Source: CALUTH01 sp964452495 (GTDB lineage: Bacteria; Cyanobacteriota; Vampirovibrionia; Gastranaerophilales; Gastranaerophilaceae). From it: a DNA stretch of 63,601 nt. Of the stretch, positions 33,997-43,631 are shown piece by piece (position 1 is the stretch's first letter; every line of letters begins with the position of its first letter). Under the pieces are notes generated by a model. That model was not told the DNA's origin. It saw nothing but the letters and a program-made list of their open reading frames with translations, and ran no database searches. The DNA is taken from the NCBI GenBank assembly GCA_964452495.1, contig CAYVMC010000009.1:1-63601 (forward strand), read 5' to 3'. A program made the position numbers and the translations under genes.

Positions 33997-35589
33997 CTAC
34001 TTTTTAAGTATTTTATTATAGAGGCGCTGATACAACTCATCCGCATATTCCATTTTTAGTAAAAGATTCAATAATACATAAACACCGAAGCAACCTGCCC
34101 CGACTGTTAGTATTTTTACACATTCAAAAACGTATTTAGGAAGAGTGAGAATATTTATCCATTTTACAAGTAGTATACAAACAATAAAAGTTACTACACC
34201 GGCAATTAACATCTTACAGAGATTCTTAAATAATAATAGATAATTAAGTTTTATTTTCTTTGATACAAATACACCAAGCAGTAATGCATTAAACATGGTT
34301 ATAAACGAAGTTGAAAGAGTTATACCGGCTATACCCATATTGAACTTTGTTATCAATATTAAATTTAAAAAATATTTAAAAATTATGGAACATGTTGCGA
34401 CAACAAAAGGAGTTTTAGAATCATTAAAGGAGTAATAAATTCTTGTGATTGAATCTCTAAATACATACGGCAATATTGATATTGACAAATAGCATAATGC
34501 CTCAGATACCATCATTACCGCATCTCTACCAAACGCTCCACGTTCAAAGACAAGACTTATTGCATCTTTTGCTAGTAAAAGTATACATATAATAATTGGT
34601 ATTGACATAAAGAATAGAACACCGACCCCTTTATTAAAGTAATCTCTTATCCCATCAAAATCCTTACAGGCAACATACCTTGAAAACAATGGGAATAGCG
34701 GGACAAGAAAAGCTGTTACAAGTATCCCCACAGGGAACTGGAATATTCTATTAGCATAAACAACTGCAGTCCAGGCACCTTCTCTCAAAGATGAAGCAAA
34801 AAACATATCAATATAAATATTAATTTGCCCAATTGTAGAACTTAACACTGCAGGGAACAAAAGTTCACATATCATCTTAAAATTAGGGTTATTTACAAAC
34901 TCAAAGTTTGGTTTTAATCTAAAGCCTATTTGTTTCAACTTGGGATATTGAATAATAAGCTGCAAAAGTCCGCCGACTGTAGTTGCCCATGCCAACACCA
35001 GCCCGTTTGGATCATCACCGCAAAGAAGCACAGCAACTATAATTACCAAACTTAATACCATTGGTGACATGTTTGGAAGCGTAAACTGTTTATAGCAAAC
35101 AAGCAGCCCATAATAAATTCCGATTATGCCGCCAAATAAAATCACAGGCGACATTATTTTAAAATGTTCTACTGCAAGGGATACTAACTCACTGCTACCG
35201 TTAGAAATTATAAAACTCATTATCTGCGGAGCAAAAATATAACATAGAAGAGTTATAATCCCAAACAATATAAATGTTCCGGTAAAAAAGGTTGAATATA
35301 ATTTATTAACTTCTTCTGGCGGTTTAGTATTAAGATTTGGTATCATTTTAGAAAAAACCGATACGGTTGCACTGTGAAAAGGTCCACCTACCCCGCCAAG
35401 TAAAATTATTGCAAGTGACGGTATCTGGTTAGCGTAAAAATATGCATCAGAAACTGTTGAAGCCCCATAGTGACCTGCAAGAACCATATCTCGAAGGAAA
35501 CCTATAAATTTTGATAGAATAGTAATCACTGCAATCAGCCATGCAGCTCTCAATATTCCGTTTGTTTCTACCCTATTCTCCACACTCAT
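33997..35589 (-). CDS. murJ: Lipid II flippase MurJ
   Basis: A 530-aa MOP-superfamily membrane protein that flips lipid II across the inner membrane for peptidoglycan synthesis. About 14 transmembrane helices. Hallmarks are AWLIAVITILSKFIGFLRDM in TM1 with the conserved Arg, YGASTVSDAYFYANQIPS, GGVGGPFHSATVSVFS and the later FASSLREGAWTAVVYANRIF. I chose ATG 35589 (MSVENR...); a TTG at 35613 would extend it. The start overlaps the upstream SpoIID gene by 17 bases. Last gene of the seven-gene minus-strand operon. Confidence 0.95.
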   Translation of the reverse strand: MSVENRVETNGILRAAWLIAVITILSKFIGFLRDMVLAGHYGASTVSDAYFYANQIPSLAIILLGGVGGPFHSATVSVFSKMIPNLNTKPPEEVNKLYSTFFTGTFILFGIITLLCYIFAPQIMSFIISNGSSELVSLAVEHFKIMSPVILFGGIIGIYYGLLVCYKQFTLPNMSPMVLSLVIIVAVLLCGDDPNGLVLAWATTVGGLLQLIIQYPKLKQIGFRLKPNFEFVNNPNFKMICELLFPAVLSSTIGQINIYIDMFFASSLREGAWTAVVYANRIFQFPVGILVTAFLVPLFPLFSRYVACKDFDGIRDYFNKGVGVLFFMSIPIIICILLLAKDAISLVFERGAFGRDAVMMVSEALCYLSISILPYVFRDSITRIYYSFNDSKTPFVVATCSIIFKYFLNLILITKFNMGIAGITLSTSFITMFNALLLGVFVSKKIKLNYLLLFKNLCKMLIAGVVTFIVCILLVKWINILTLPKYVFECVKILTVGAGCFGVYVLLNLLLKMEYADELYQRLYNKILKK

Positions 35590-37198
35590 CTTCTTCTTCC
35601 CGTCCCAAATCAATAAAGACCTTTATTTCTTTACCGCCGCTTGGAGGATAAAATATAACTTCATTCTCGCCTTGTTGAAGGTATTTTGAAATATTATACT
35701 CAAAATTCTTTTGTAAAAAGCCTCCGCCAAGACCTATATCAAGTAAACGTCCATTAATTCTCACAGGTAATCTTTTTGCATTATGGTAATTATCAATAAC
35801 AATAACGCCTTGCTTATCTAATGCATAAAATTTCTGTTTAACCGGTTCATCCCTAATAATAAGTGGATTTGTACCTATTATTACATCTGTATAATAGTGT
35901 TTGAGTATTTCCATATAAGTTTTATTAAGTTTTGTCCCCATAAACCCCGCACCATACTGGCTCATTCCGACACCATGCCCGAAACCACCACCATAGGCTG
36001 TTATATTTGTAATATTTCCTGCCTCATCTCTTTCTATGTCGAGAACAAAATTTGCACTGGGCAATGCTTTTCCATGATTAAGGAAAAGACGTCTTATTAT
36101 AAGTTCTTTTTTGACTACATAATTTCCTCGTTCAGAAACAATTTCTATTTCCATAACTTTACCGGAATCACCACGTTTTAAAACTTTGATATCCTTAACA
36201 TTGTATATAAAATTATCCGGCGGAGGTGGAGTTATAAATCCTGTTTGAACAAGAGATTTAAGATGCATATTAATATCTGTTTCAAACTCCTTTAATGTCC
36301 AGGTTCTTTTCCATCTGAAATAAGGAGATTCCATATCATAGGCCGTTGGAACAGATGTATAAAACAGCCTCGCATCCTCCTCTTTTGCCATAGAAACAAA
36401 CGAAAGCATATCCGGTTTTGCTACAAGATATGGCTTAGCTTCTGCGGGGAAACAGTATTTATCTGAAAAAGCATTTGCATAACTTTCAGTATATCCACCA
36501 GCAGTTGAACTATACAAAGCTAATATCAAGTCCCCTTTATAGGATGCTACCTGACCTTCAGTTTCGTCAACAGCCTGATTTGTAATATCTTCTTCAGTGT
36601 TTGCCCCAAAATATACCTGACTTGCTACACTATCTACTACATCAAATTCTTCATACGCTTTACATCTCGGAGCAAGAACATAGTTTCTCGCAGCAATTGA
36701 CTGAGCTTTAAGGGCTTCCAGCCCAAATTTTACAGGCATTTCATTTGGAACAACACCTTTTAAATAATCTTGTATCTCAACGAGGTTTATTATATAAAAA
36801 CCATCTTTCTGTTTTGTCCTACAAAATTCCATAGCACCATGATAAAGAGCCGGTTTACCCTTTCTCTTTAATTTTTCAATGCCGATAAGACCTTTTTCTG
36901 AAACAATAACAAAGGATTGCAGGCAGAGTGTTTTGTCATTATCGATATTAACAAGAAAAGAATCTTCTTCATGCGTTATCCTGAGATGTTTTGAAGCAGG
37001 AATCTTTGCAATAATCCGTTTTGTTTCTTTATCACAAATCATATAATCATCTGTTACATAAACCCTTACATCAGAATGCTTTACTGACTGAAAATTATTA
37101 TCAGTAATACCTACACGTACTATAACATCGGCAAAACATGCCATAGGTAGGAATAACAATGCTACACACAGTAAAGCTTTGATTATTTTAATTCCCAA
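35573..37198 (-). CDS. SpoIID/LytB-type amidase enhancer protein (long)
   Basis: A 541-aa exported protein. Residues 1-23 are a Sec signal (ALLCVALLFLPMACFA). The SpoIID domain is split by an insert: the first part has VEIQDYLKGVVPNEMP, ALKAQSIAARNYVL and SQVYFGANTEE, the second AYGGGFGHGVGMSQYGA. SpoIID domains bind or cleave glycan strands stripped of peptide stems and stimulate amidases. A C-terminal domain of about 100 residues (420-541) is extra and beta-rich. It lies between cysS (16-bp overlap) and murJ (17-bp overlap), consistent with cell-wall work. No sporulation genes are present. Confidence 0.92.
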   Translation of the reverse strand: MGIKIIKALLCVALLFLPMACFADVIVRVGITDNNFQSVKHSDVRVYVTDDYMICDKETKRIIAKIPASKHLRITHEEDSFLVNIDNDKTLCLQSFVIVSEKGLIGIEKLKRKGKPALYHGAMEFCRTKQKDGFYIINLVEIQDYLKGVVPNEMPVKFGLEALKAQSIAARNYVLAPRCKAYEEFDVVDSVASQVYFGANTEEDITNQAVDETEGQVASYKGDLILALYSSTAGGYTESYANAFSDKYCFPAEAKPYLVAKPDMLSFVSMAKEEDARLFYTSVPTAYDMESPYFRWKRTWTLKEFETDINMHLKSLVQTGFITPPPPDNFIYNVKDIKVLKRGDSGKVMEIEIVSERGNYVVKKELIIRRLFLNHGKALPSANFVLDIERDEAGNITNITAYGGGFGHGVGMSQYGAGFMGTKLNKTYMEILKHYYTDVIIGTNPLIIRDEPVKQKFYALDKQGVIVIDNYHNAKRLPVRINGRLLDIGLGGGFLQKNFEYNISKYLQQGENEVIFYPPSGGKEIKVFIDLGREEEDECGE

Positions 37199-38556
37199 AC
37201 CGTTCCCTCTTTTCCATCCTTTAAAATTATGCCGAGTTTATCCAATCCTATACGAATGGAATCTGCAAGTACCCAGTTCTTTTCATCACGGGCTTTTTTT
37301 CTTTCCGTGATTACTTCATCCATATCCGTATAATTTGTTCCCAAATCTGAATTTAGTAATTTTATCTTTGCTTGTAATTCATCACCAGAAAGTTTTTGTT
37401 TTTCAAAGGTAAAACCAAGAGTTGATGCAAGTTTATACAAAACCATAAAAGCCCCATTGACATCCTTGTTTGCTTTATTTGCCAGTTCAAATAAAACAGC
37501 AAGTGCTCTGGATGTATTTAAGTCATCATCCATTGCTTCGACAAATTCTTTATACTCATCAAATTGTGTTATATCAATGCTGTCATCCAATGATGTTCTT
37601 TTTGCATTAAGCAGCCTTTTAACTCCTGCAGCTGCGGACTGCAGCGCTTCATCAGAAAACTCTACTGGCATTCGATAATGATTAGTTAAAATAAAAAATC
37701 GTATTGTGTTACTATCATAATTTTTAAGCAATTCATCTATAGTTAAAAAATTACCAAGTGACTTTGACATCTTTTCCTTATTAATAGTAACAAAACCATT
37801 ATGCAGCCAGTAATTAACAAATTTACACCCATTTGCACACTCTGACTGGGCTATTTCATTCTCGTGATGCGGGAATATCAAGTCAGCACCGCCGGCATGT
37901 ATATCAATTGTTTTTCCAAGGTACTTGCGGCTCATTGCAGAGCATTCAATATGCCATCCGGGACGTCCGATTCCCCAGGGAGATTTATACCCGAACTTTT
38001 CATCCTTTTTCCAGAGTGCAAAATCTAGCGGGTCTTCTTTTTGTACACCTACTTCAACCCTTGCCCCGCTCTCTAACGCATCAATAGGCTGTTTTGAAAG
38101 ATAACCATATTCCGGAAACTTTTTTACCCTGAAATACACATCACCATTTGTTTCATAGGCATAACCTTTAGCTATTAAATCTTTCACCATTCCTATCATT
38201 TCGCCAAGTGTTTTGGTCGCAAAAGGTTCAATATCAGGACGTTCATTATTAAGAGCTTTCATACTCTCCGAAAAACGATTATACCAGTAGGTTGAAACTT
38301 CTTCCGGTGTTTTCCCTTCTGTTTCTGCTTTTTTTAATATTTTGTCATCAACATCGGTTACATTGCGACAATAAGTTACATCATACCCTTTAAATTTTAA
38401 ATATCTGTAAAGAACATCCCATGTAATATAGCATCTAGCATGCCCGAGGTGTGCATTATCATAAACCGTAGGACCGCAAACATACATTTTCACTCTGTTT
38501 TCATCAATAGGTTTAAATTCTTCCAATTTATTTGTATATGAATTATGAAGTTTCAT
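37183..38556 (-). CDS. cysS: Cysteinyl-tRNA synthetase
   Basis: A 457-aa class I synthetase. The zinc/active-site start is VKMYVCGPTVYDNAHLGHA (HLGH as HIGH motif). GWHIECSAMS supplies further zinc ligands, HHENEIAQSE follows, and the KMSKS loop is intact in KEKMSKSLGNF. Length is normal. It ends inside the SpoIID gene by 16 bases and starts 8 bp after YhcH in the same operon. Confidence 0.98.
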   Translation of the reverse strand: MKLHNSYTNKLEEFKPIDENRVKMYVCGPTVYDNAHLGHARCYITWDVLYRYLKFKGYDVTYCRNVTDVDDKILKKAETEGKTPEEVSTYWYNRFSESMKALNNERPDIEPFATKTLGEMIGMVKDLIAKGYAYETNGDVYFRVKKFPEYGYLSKQPIDALESGARVEVGVQKEDPLDFALWKKDEKFGYKSPWGIGRPGWHIECSAMSRKYLGKTIDIHAGGADLIFPHHENEIAQSECANGCKFVNYWLHNGFVTINKEKMSKSLGNFLTIDELLKNYDSNTIRFFILTNHYRMPVEFSDEALQSAAAGVKRLLNAKRTSLDDSIDITQFDEYKEFVEAMDDDLNTSRALAVLFELANKANKDVNGAFMVLYKLASTLGFTFEKQKLSGDELQAKIKLLNSDLGTNYTDMDEVITERKKARDEKNWVLADSIRIGLDKLGIILKDGKEGTVWELK

Positions 38557-38564
38557 TTTTTCTC

Positions 38565-39017
38565 CTAGTAGTCAACTGCCAATTTTATCACCGCTTTTTT
38601 TACTTGAATATTATCATTCAATTTTATCCCTGGTTTATGAAGTTCATGCGGATAAATTACCATAAAATCACCTGTCCTCATTGTTATATAGTCGCCATTA
38701 CCACCATCAAAGAACTCAATATCATGCACCTCATCATAGGATTGTTTCTCTATACAGTAATCATCACAACAAATTCCGATTTTTTCCTCTCCCGATACCA
38801 CATATTGTATATCTATATAATTTCTATGAGCTTCCCAATCTGCACTATTTTTTGTAGTATATGTATCAATATTTATATAAAGCTTTTCACCATCTATCAA
38901 ATACTTGCCATCTGCTTTATTGCTCAAATCATTTTCTTTAATGTACAAAAGTGCCTTTTTTATGCCATCAGAAAGAGTATAGTACCTTTTTACATTTTCT
39001 AATGTATCTTTTATCAT
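38565..39017 (-). CDS. YhcH/YjgK/YiaL-family (DUF386) protein
   Basis: A 150-aa cupin-like protein. The pattern WEAHRNYIDIQYVVSGEEKI, then YDEVHDIEFFDG, FMVIYPHELHKPGI and a final VKKAVIKLAVDY is typical of the family, including the metal-binding His/Glu set. Members are linked to sialic acid and other sugar-acid catabolism and act as sugar mutarotase-like enzymes. Here it is in a housekeeping operon rather than a sugar locus, so its substrate is open. Four-base overlap with the methylase gene. Confidence 0.92.
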   Translation of the reverse strand: MIKDTLENVKRYYTLSDGIKKALLYIKENDLSNKADGKYLIDGEKLYINIDTYTTKNSADWEAHRNYIDIQYVVSGEEKIGICCDDYCIEKQSYDEVHDIEFFDGGNGDYITMRTGDFMVIYPHELHKPGIKLNDNIQVKKAVIKLAVDY

Positions 39018-39775
39018 ATTAACCTCATTATATACATAATTATACCTGCTGAAATACTAAGGTTAAGAGACTCTACAGAATTTGTCATTTCTATCGTTAC
39101 ATTCGCATCGGTAATAGACTTTAATTCATCACTTAGTCCATCCGCTTCAGAACCAAAGAAAACACAACACCTGTTTGCAAAATTAAATTCACTCAAAAAA
39201 ATTGAATTATCAGACTTTGGCAGAGTACCGATTTTAGCAAAACCTTCAAGCAGTTTTTCTAATTTATCTAACTCATTAACAATTGAAATATTGTTTTTCC
39301 ACAAATTTCCAACACTGGCACGTACACATTTGGGGTTATAAATATCAACTGTATCCTTATATAAAATTACACCATCTATCCCTAATGCCGATGCAGTTCT
39401 AAGAATTGTTCCAAGATTGCCGGCATCTTTTATATTCTCCAGCAAAATTACTCTTTTAGCATCTTTTATCCAATTATCAGAAACTCTCTTCTGTACACCG
39501 ACAGCAACTATTAATGGCGGCGTTTCCGTTGTCGAAATTTTCTTTAACACTGCCTCATTTGTTTTAATTACTTCAGCTTTACATTCCTGAAATTTTTCAA
39601 TATGATGAACATCTCTAACAAATATCTTTGTTAATTCAACACCTGCAGTAATCGCTTCTTCAACGGGTTTTATTCCTTCAATAAGAAACAGTCCGCTCTC
39701 TTCTCTATACTTTTTATATTGAAGTTTTGCTGCTGCTTTTACTGTTTCATTTGTAAGTGAAGTTATTTCTATCAT
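39014..39775 (-). CDS. TrmH/SpoU-family RNA 2'-O-methyltransferase
   Basis: A 253-aa SAM-dependent methylase with the SPOUT knot. The N-terminal substrate-binding domain (NETVKAAAKLQYKKYREESG, FLIEGIKPVEEA) is typical of the RlmB/TsnR branch. The catalytic part has motif 1 ENIKDAGNLGTILRTASALG, motif 2 FFGSEADGLSDEL and motif 3 ESLNLSISAGIIMYIM. The target is probably 23S rRNA or a tRNA, not resolvable here. Overlaps its neighbours by 4 bases on each side. Confidence 0.93.
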   Translation of the reverse strand: MIEITSLTNETVKAAAKLQYKKYREESGLFLIEGIKPVEEAITAGVELTKIFVRDVHHIEKFQECKAEVIKTNEAVLKKISTTETPPLIVAVGVQKRVSDNWIKDAKRVILLENIKDAGNLGTILRTASALGIDGVILYKDTVDIYNPKCVRASVGNLWKNNISIVNELDKLEKLLEGFAKIGTLPKSDNSIFLSEFNFANRCCVFFGSEADGLSDELKSITDANVTIEMTNSVESLNLSISAGIIMYIMRLI

Positions 39776-41328
39776 ATAAGTGAAAATTCTCCAAGCCAGT
39801 TTTTTTCATTAACTGTGAGCATCTCTATATCAATCATTTTTCTCTCATAAGGCATTTTTACAAAAGAATGAATTTTATCATCCATAAAATAACAAGAATT
39901 TTCAAGCCTTACCCCAAAAGTTTCCGGATTATAAAGTCCCGGCTCTATAGTAAAACACATTCCGTTTTTTAACGGCGTTTTTGCAATATCTGAAGGGCTA
40001 AGATTTGGCGGCGCCTCATGAACATTAATCCCGATGCCATGCCCGAGTCCGTGTCCAAACGTATATCCGGCTATTGGATTACTATCAACCATATCTCTAG
40101 CTATTTTATCAATATCATATCCTGATATCCCTTCGGTAATAGTTGCATTAAAGGCATTTAAAAACATTTTAAGCACAAATGTATAAATCCTCTTATGCTC
40201 TTCATCCGGTTCGCCCTTAAAAAATACACGAGTAATATCTGTCGCAAGACCGTTTTCATAATATGCACCGCAATCAATAAGAATAAGAGAACCGTCTTTT
40301 ACAATTTCATTTTTAGAACATTGTGAATAATGAGCAAGTGCCGAGTTTTTATCCTTCGCAACAATAGATTTAAAACTCAGCGAGCGAGCACCTGTTCTTA
40401 AAAAATTCTCTTCAAGAACTTTTGCAATTTCATACTCGGAAGTTCTATTTACGCCCATTATAAAATCTCGTGTTGCTAAAAGGGCTTCATCAGTTGATTT
40501 GAATGCGTTTTTATAGCTTTCTATTTCTTCAATCATTTTTACTGATTTCATTTCTTTAACCGGAGAAATTTTATACTCAGGATATCTTAAAGCAGCATAG
40601 TCCTTTGCATTAATTGATGACTTGTCAACAAAAACAGGACAATTAAGTGTACTTAGAATTTCCTCACATCTCCCTAGCGGTAAAATTTTAAGATTACTAA
40701 ATTCTAACTCTGATGTATCCATATCAGTAAAAAGAATATTCTCAGAATCCGTTAAAAGAAGTTTCCCCTGAACTTTACTTGTATAATTTTTTGACAAATC
40801 CCTGCCATTTATAAGATACGAAACTTCTTCTTGATTAGAAATAAAAAACGGATGCGGAATCACCGCAATCTTTTCCTCAAAACTCTTTCCGCAAAGTTTA
40901 GCCGGAAGAATTTCTATTTTATTATTATTGTATACAGTATGAGAGTTAATTGGATCAAGATTAAGAAATTTTACACTAACTCCTTTAAAACGTTCAACTC
41001 TTGTTTGTGAATTTTTTTCAGGTACTATGCCAAGAACTGCTCCTTCGGGGATTAGTTTTCTGATTTCATCATCCTGACTTTGCCCAGTTTGAAGCTTAAC
41101 GAGAGTGATATCTTCACCAATTTCCCGCTCTGCCTGTATATGATATCTACCGTCAACAAACAGATAAATTTTCCTATTCTTACAAACAAGTGCATCTCCG
41201 GTTGAACCGCTGAACTTAGTCAAGGTATAACGTGCATTCTCACTCAAATCCGAATATTCAGCCAAAAATTCATTTGTAGAATTGACAAGAAGATAATCAA
41301 CACCTAATTTGTCTAAGCCTATACCCAT
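39772..41328 (-). CDS. pepP: M24-family Xaa-Pro aminopeptidase
   Basis: A 518-aa metallopeptidase that removes N-terminal residues before proline. The pita-bread domain has all dimetal ligands: two Asp in LIDCGAYYENGLATDITRVF, His in GHGLGHGIGINVHEAP, Glu in CFTIEPGLYNP and Glu in GVRLENSCYF. A creatinase-type N-terminal domain with a middle domain (about 1-290) makes it the longer AMPP type. A parvulin gene lies 9 bp upstream. The ribosome binding site is weak, so coupling is likely. Confidence 0.93.
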   Translation of the reverse strand: MGIGLDKLGVDYLLVNSTNEFLAEYSDLSENARYTLTKFSGSTGDALVCKNRKIYLFVDGRYHIQAEREIGEDITLVKLQTGQSQDDEIRKLIPEGAVLGIVPEKNSQTRVERFKGVSVKFLNLDPINSHTVYNNNKIEILPAKLCGKSFEEKIAVIPHPFFISNQEEVSYLINGRDLSKNYTSKVQGKLLLTDSENILFTDMDTSELEFSNLKILPLGRCEEILSTLNCPVFVDKSSINAKDYAALRYPEYKISPVKEMKSVKMIEEIESYKNAFKSTDEALLATRDFIMGVNRTSEYEIAKVLEENFLRTGARSLSFKSIVAKDKNSALAHYSQCSKNEIVKDGSLILIDCGAYYENGLATDITRVFFKGEPDEEHKRIYTFVLKMFLNAFNATITEGISGYDIDKIARDMVDSNPIAGYTFGHGLGHGIGINVHEAPPNLSPSDIAKTPLKNGMCFTIEPGLYNPETFGVRLENSCYFMDDKIHSFVKMPYERKMIDIEMLTVNEKNWLGEFSLI

Positions 41329-41337
41329 ATTAATGCT

Positions 41338-41616
41338 CTACTCGGTAATATCTGTAAGATAAATCAGGTGCCAGCCAAACTGTGTTTCAACAGGTTCTGA
41401 CACTTCACCTTTTTTGAGTGCAAATGCAGCATCTTCAAAGGGTTTAACCATCATTCCTTTACCAAAGTATCTCAAATCACCACCATTTTGACCTGACGGA
41501 CATTTAGAATATTTTTTTGCAAGCTCACCAAAATCAGCACCATTATTTATTTCAGCTTTCAGTTTTTTTGCTTCATCCTCTGTCTCTACTAAAATATGAC
41601 TTGCTCTGATTTTCAT
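41338..41616 (-). CDS. Parvulin-type peptidyl-prolyl isomerase
   Basis: A 92-aa single-domain parvulin. It has the fold landmarks RASHILVETEDEAKKL, a core Cys in KYSKCPSGQNGGDLRYFGKG, MVKPFEDAAFAL and the C-terminal QFGWHLIYL. No signal peptide, so it acts in the cytosol, like PpiC. Strong ribosome binding site (GAAGGAG). First gene of the seven-gene operon ending with murJ. Confidence 0.96.
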   Translation of the reverse strand: MKIRASHILVETEDEAKKLKAEINNGADFGELAKKYSKCPSGQNGGDLRYFGKGMMVKPFEDAAFALKKGEVSEPVETQFGWHLIYLTDITE

Positions 41617-41737
41617 AAAAACACTCCTTCTTTTTATTACCCGATAATTATAACACGAAGAATAACGAGGGTAAATAAGCAGAGTAGTATTACTATAAGA
41701 ACTTTAACAGGCATAAAATAACCTGATTGAAATGACT

Positions 41738-41980
41738 TTAATTCAATTCACCGTCATAAAATTTTAAAGATTTTTCTCCTCTATTAAGGTACTCCATCTT
41801 AAACCCGTTATCTTTGCCTTCAAGTTTGTCAATACGGTGATATTCTTTTGCTTTGTTTACTGTATTCTCAAGGTTTCTAAACGAAAACCGGCATTTTACC
41901 ATCGTCTCTACAAGTTCTTTCAAAGACTGCTCATTTTCCGTAATAAAAGCATTCATATTTTTCACATCACTTAAGTTCAT
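41738..41980 (-). CDS. Small helical protein, unknown
   Basis: An 80-aa soluble, charged protein beginning MNLSDVKNMNAFITENEQS, mostly helical (SLKELVETMVKCRFSF, LENTVNKAKEYHRI) with a short beta-like tail. No Shine-Dalgarno before the ATG. It is separated from the parvulin gene by 121 bp on the same strand, and a broken frame with NFKGF lies upstream (42000-42107). Not recognised. Confidence 0.5.
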   Translation of the reverse strand: MNLSDVKNMNAFITENEQSLKELVETMVKCRFSFRNLENTVNKAKEYHRIDKLEGKDNGFKMEYLNRGEKSLKFYDGELN

Positions 41981-41999
41981 TTTTATTACATTTTTGTAC

Positions 42000-42107
42000 T
42001 CAAACTTGTGTTTCCTGAATTTTATCCTTTTTCACCTGTACAGGTATTTTTAGAATATCTTTTAACAATTCAAATCCTTTAAAATTATAACTTTCATTAA
42101 CAAATCT
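42000..42107 (-). pseudogene. Short start-less open frame with NFKGF motif
   Basis: On the minus strand a 35-codon frame after a TAA (42110-42108) reads NESYNFKGFELLKDILKIPV and ends at TGA 42002-42000. It has no ATG, GTG or TTG. The N-F-K-G-F block followed by a helix looks like the start of the motif-bearing accessory proteins elsewhere in the window. It may be a gene remnant; chance is possible at this length. It overlaps the promoter region of the decarboxylase gene. Confidence 0.25.
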
Positions 42108-42188
42108 TTACGTAAAAAGCAATTTTTTGTTACCACGATTTTTTTATTGTAATATATTGGTACTAAAAGTTTTAATAGGAAAAGGTCA

Positions 42189-43631
42189 GTGGCAAAATTA
42201 TTAAAGGTTAAGAAAGAAGATAAAACAAGCGTTCAAATCAAAGCTCCGATTGTTGAAGCTCTGAAACAAGCCTGGGAAAATCCTACATATCAGTTTCACA
42301 TTCCGGGTCACACAAAAGGACGTGCAATTTTAGATGACTTTAAAAAATTAGCAGGAACAAAAGTTTTATCTTTAGATACAACAGATGAATTCGACAACCT
42401 CGGGACGCTTCATCCGGCTACCGGCCCGATTAAAGAAGCTCAAGATTTAGCTGCACAAGCTTTCGGGGCACAAAAAACTTTCTTCCTTCTAAACGGATCT
42501 ACCGTGGGTAATCTTGCTATGGCTCTTGGATGTACCAAAAAGGGAAATAAAGTACTTGTTAATAGAAACTGCCATCGTTCAATCCTTACCGGTTTAATAC
42601 TTTCAGGGGCTGAACCGGTATGGGCTATTCCAAAACAAGTTGAAGGGTGGTCTATCTGGGGAAGTATCTCGCCGCAGGATATAGAAGAGTCCTTAAATAC
42701 ACATAAAGATATATCATTAGTTTGGATTACCAACCCGACTTATGAGGGTGTAGTATCTGATATCAGGTCAATTTCAGCAATATGTAAGCGTCACGGAGTA
42801 CCCTTGATTGTTGATGAAGCACACGGCTGCTTATGGAATTTTAGTAACCATCTTCCCGAAACCGCACTTAAACTCGGCGCCGATGCTGTACTTCACTCCC
42901 TTCATAAAACAGGCGGAAGTATGAGCCAGAGTTCAATGCTACATATTGCTAAAAACTCATTAATAGACCCTGAGTCAGTTGCAAAAGCCCTTAAGCTTCT
43001 GCATACGACCAGTCCATCCATGCTTCTTCTTGCAAGCCTTGATGCAGCAAGAGCAAATCTAGTCAGCCCTAAAGGTAAAAAACTGATTGCAAGAATGATT
43101 AAAAATGCAAAGTATTTGAGAAAACGTATAGACTCAATGGATAAAATCCATCAGCTAAAACCTGATTTCGGATTCTTAACAGATGTTACAAAAGTATTTG
43201 TCAGAATGGATGGAATTTCAGGAAAAAGACTTGAAACCATTTTGGAAGTAGATTTTAACATAGAAGTGGAATCAGCTTCTGATATCGGTGTTTTACTACT
43301 AATCAATCAGGGAAATTCGTTTAATGATGTAAAGTACCTTGCAGACGCTTTAGAGAAAATTTCTAAAACAAACTATACGGACTTATACTATTTAGAAAAC
43401 AGAAAACATATGCCGCTAATCGTACCAAAAATTAAAATGAGTCCACGTGATGCGTTTTTTGCAGCCAAAGAAACAGTATTAAAACATGACTCAATCGGCA
43501 GAATTGCGGCTGAAGTTATTGCAGAATGTCCTCCAGGCATTTCTATACTTCTTCCGGGTGAAATTATCCGTGAAGAACATCTGCCATATCTAAAAGATTA
43601 TAATTTTATCGAAGTTGTCAAAGAGAGTTAA
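42189..43631 (+). CDS. Orn/Lys/Arg decarboxylase family protein (small, SpeA/Cad-like)
   Basis: A 480-aa PLP-dependent fold-type I decarboxylase making a polyamine precursor (agmatine, cadaverine or putrescine). It has FHIPGHTKGRAI, LLNGSTVGNLAMAL, CHRSILTGLILSGAEP, the PLP-contacting IVDEAHG and the Schiff-base lysine in HSLHKTGGSMSQSS. The C-terminal Orn/Lys/Arg domain is present (PPGISILLPGEII). Size and lack of a wing domain match the compact Bacillus SpeA/YaaO and cyanobacterial type. GTG start with AGGAAAAGGT upstream. It shares TAATG with tmk, as yaaO and tmk are neighbours in Firmicutes. Substrate not decidable here. Confidence 0.93.
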   Translation: MAKLLKVKKEDKTSVQIKAPIVEALKQAWENPTYQFHIPGHTKGRAILDDFKKLAGTKVLSLDTTDEFDNLGTLHPATGPIKEAQDLAAQAFGAQKTFFLLNGSTVGNLAMALGCTKKGNKVLVNRNCHRSILTGLILSGAEPVWAIPKQVEGWSIWGSISPQDIEESLNTHKDISLVWITNPTYEGVVSDIRSISAICKRHGVPLIVDEAHGCLWNFSNHLPETALKLGADAVLHSLHKTGGSMSQSSMLHIAKNSLIDPESVAKALKLLHTTSPSMLLLASLDAARANLVSPKGKKLIARMIKNAKYLRKRIDSMDKIHQLKPDFGFLTDVTKVFVRMDGISGKRLETILEVDFNIEVESASDIGVLLLINQGNSFNDVKYLADALEKISKTNYTDLYYLENRKHMPLIVPKIKMSPRDAFFAAKETVLKHDSIGRIAAEVIAECPPGISILLPGEIIREEHLPYLKDYNFIEVVKES

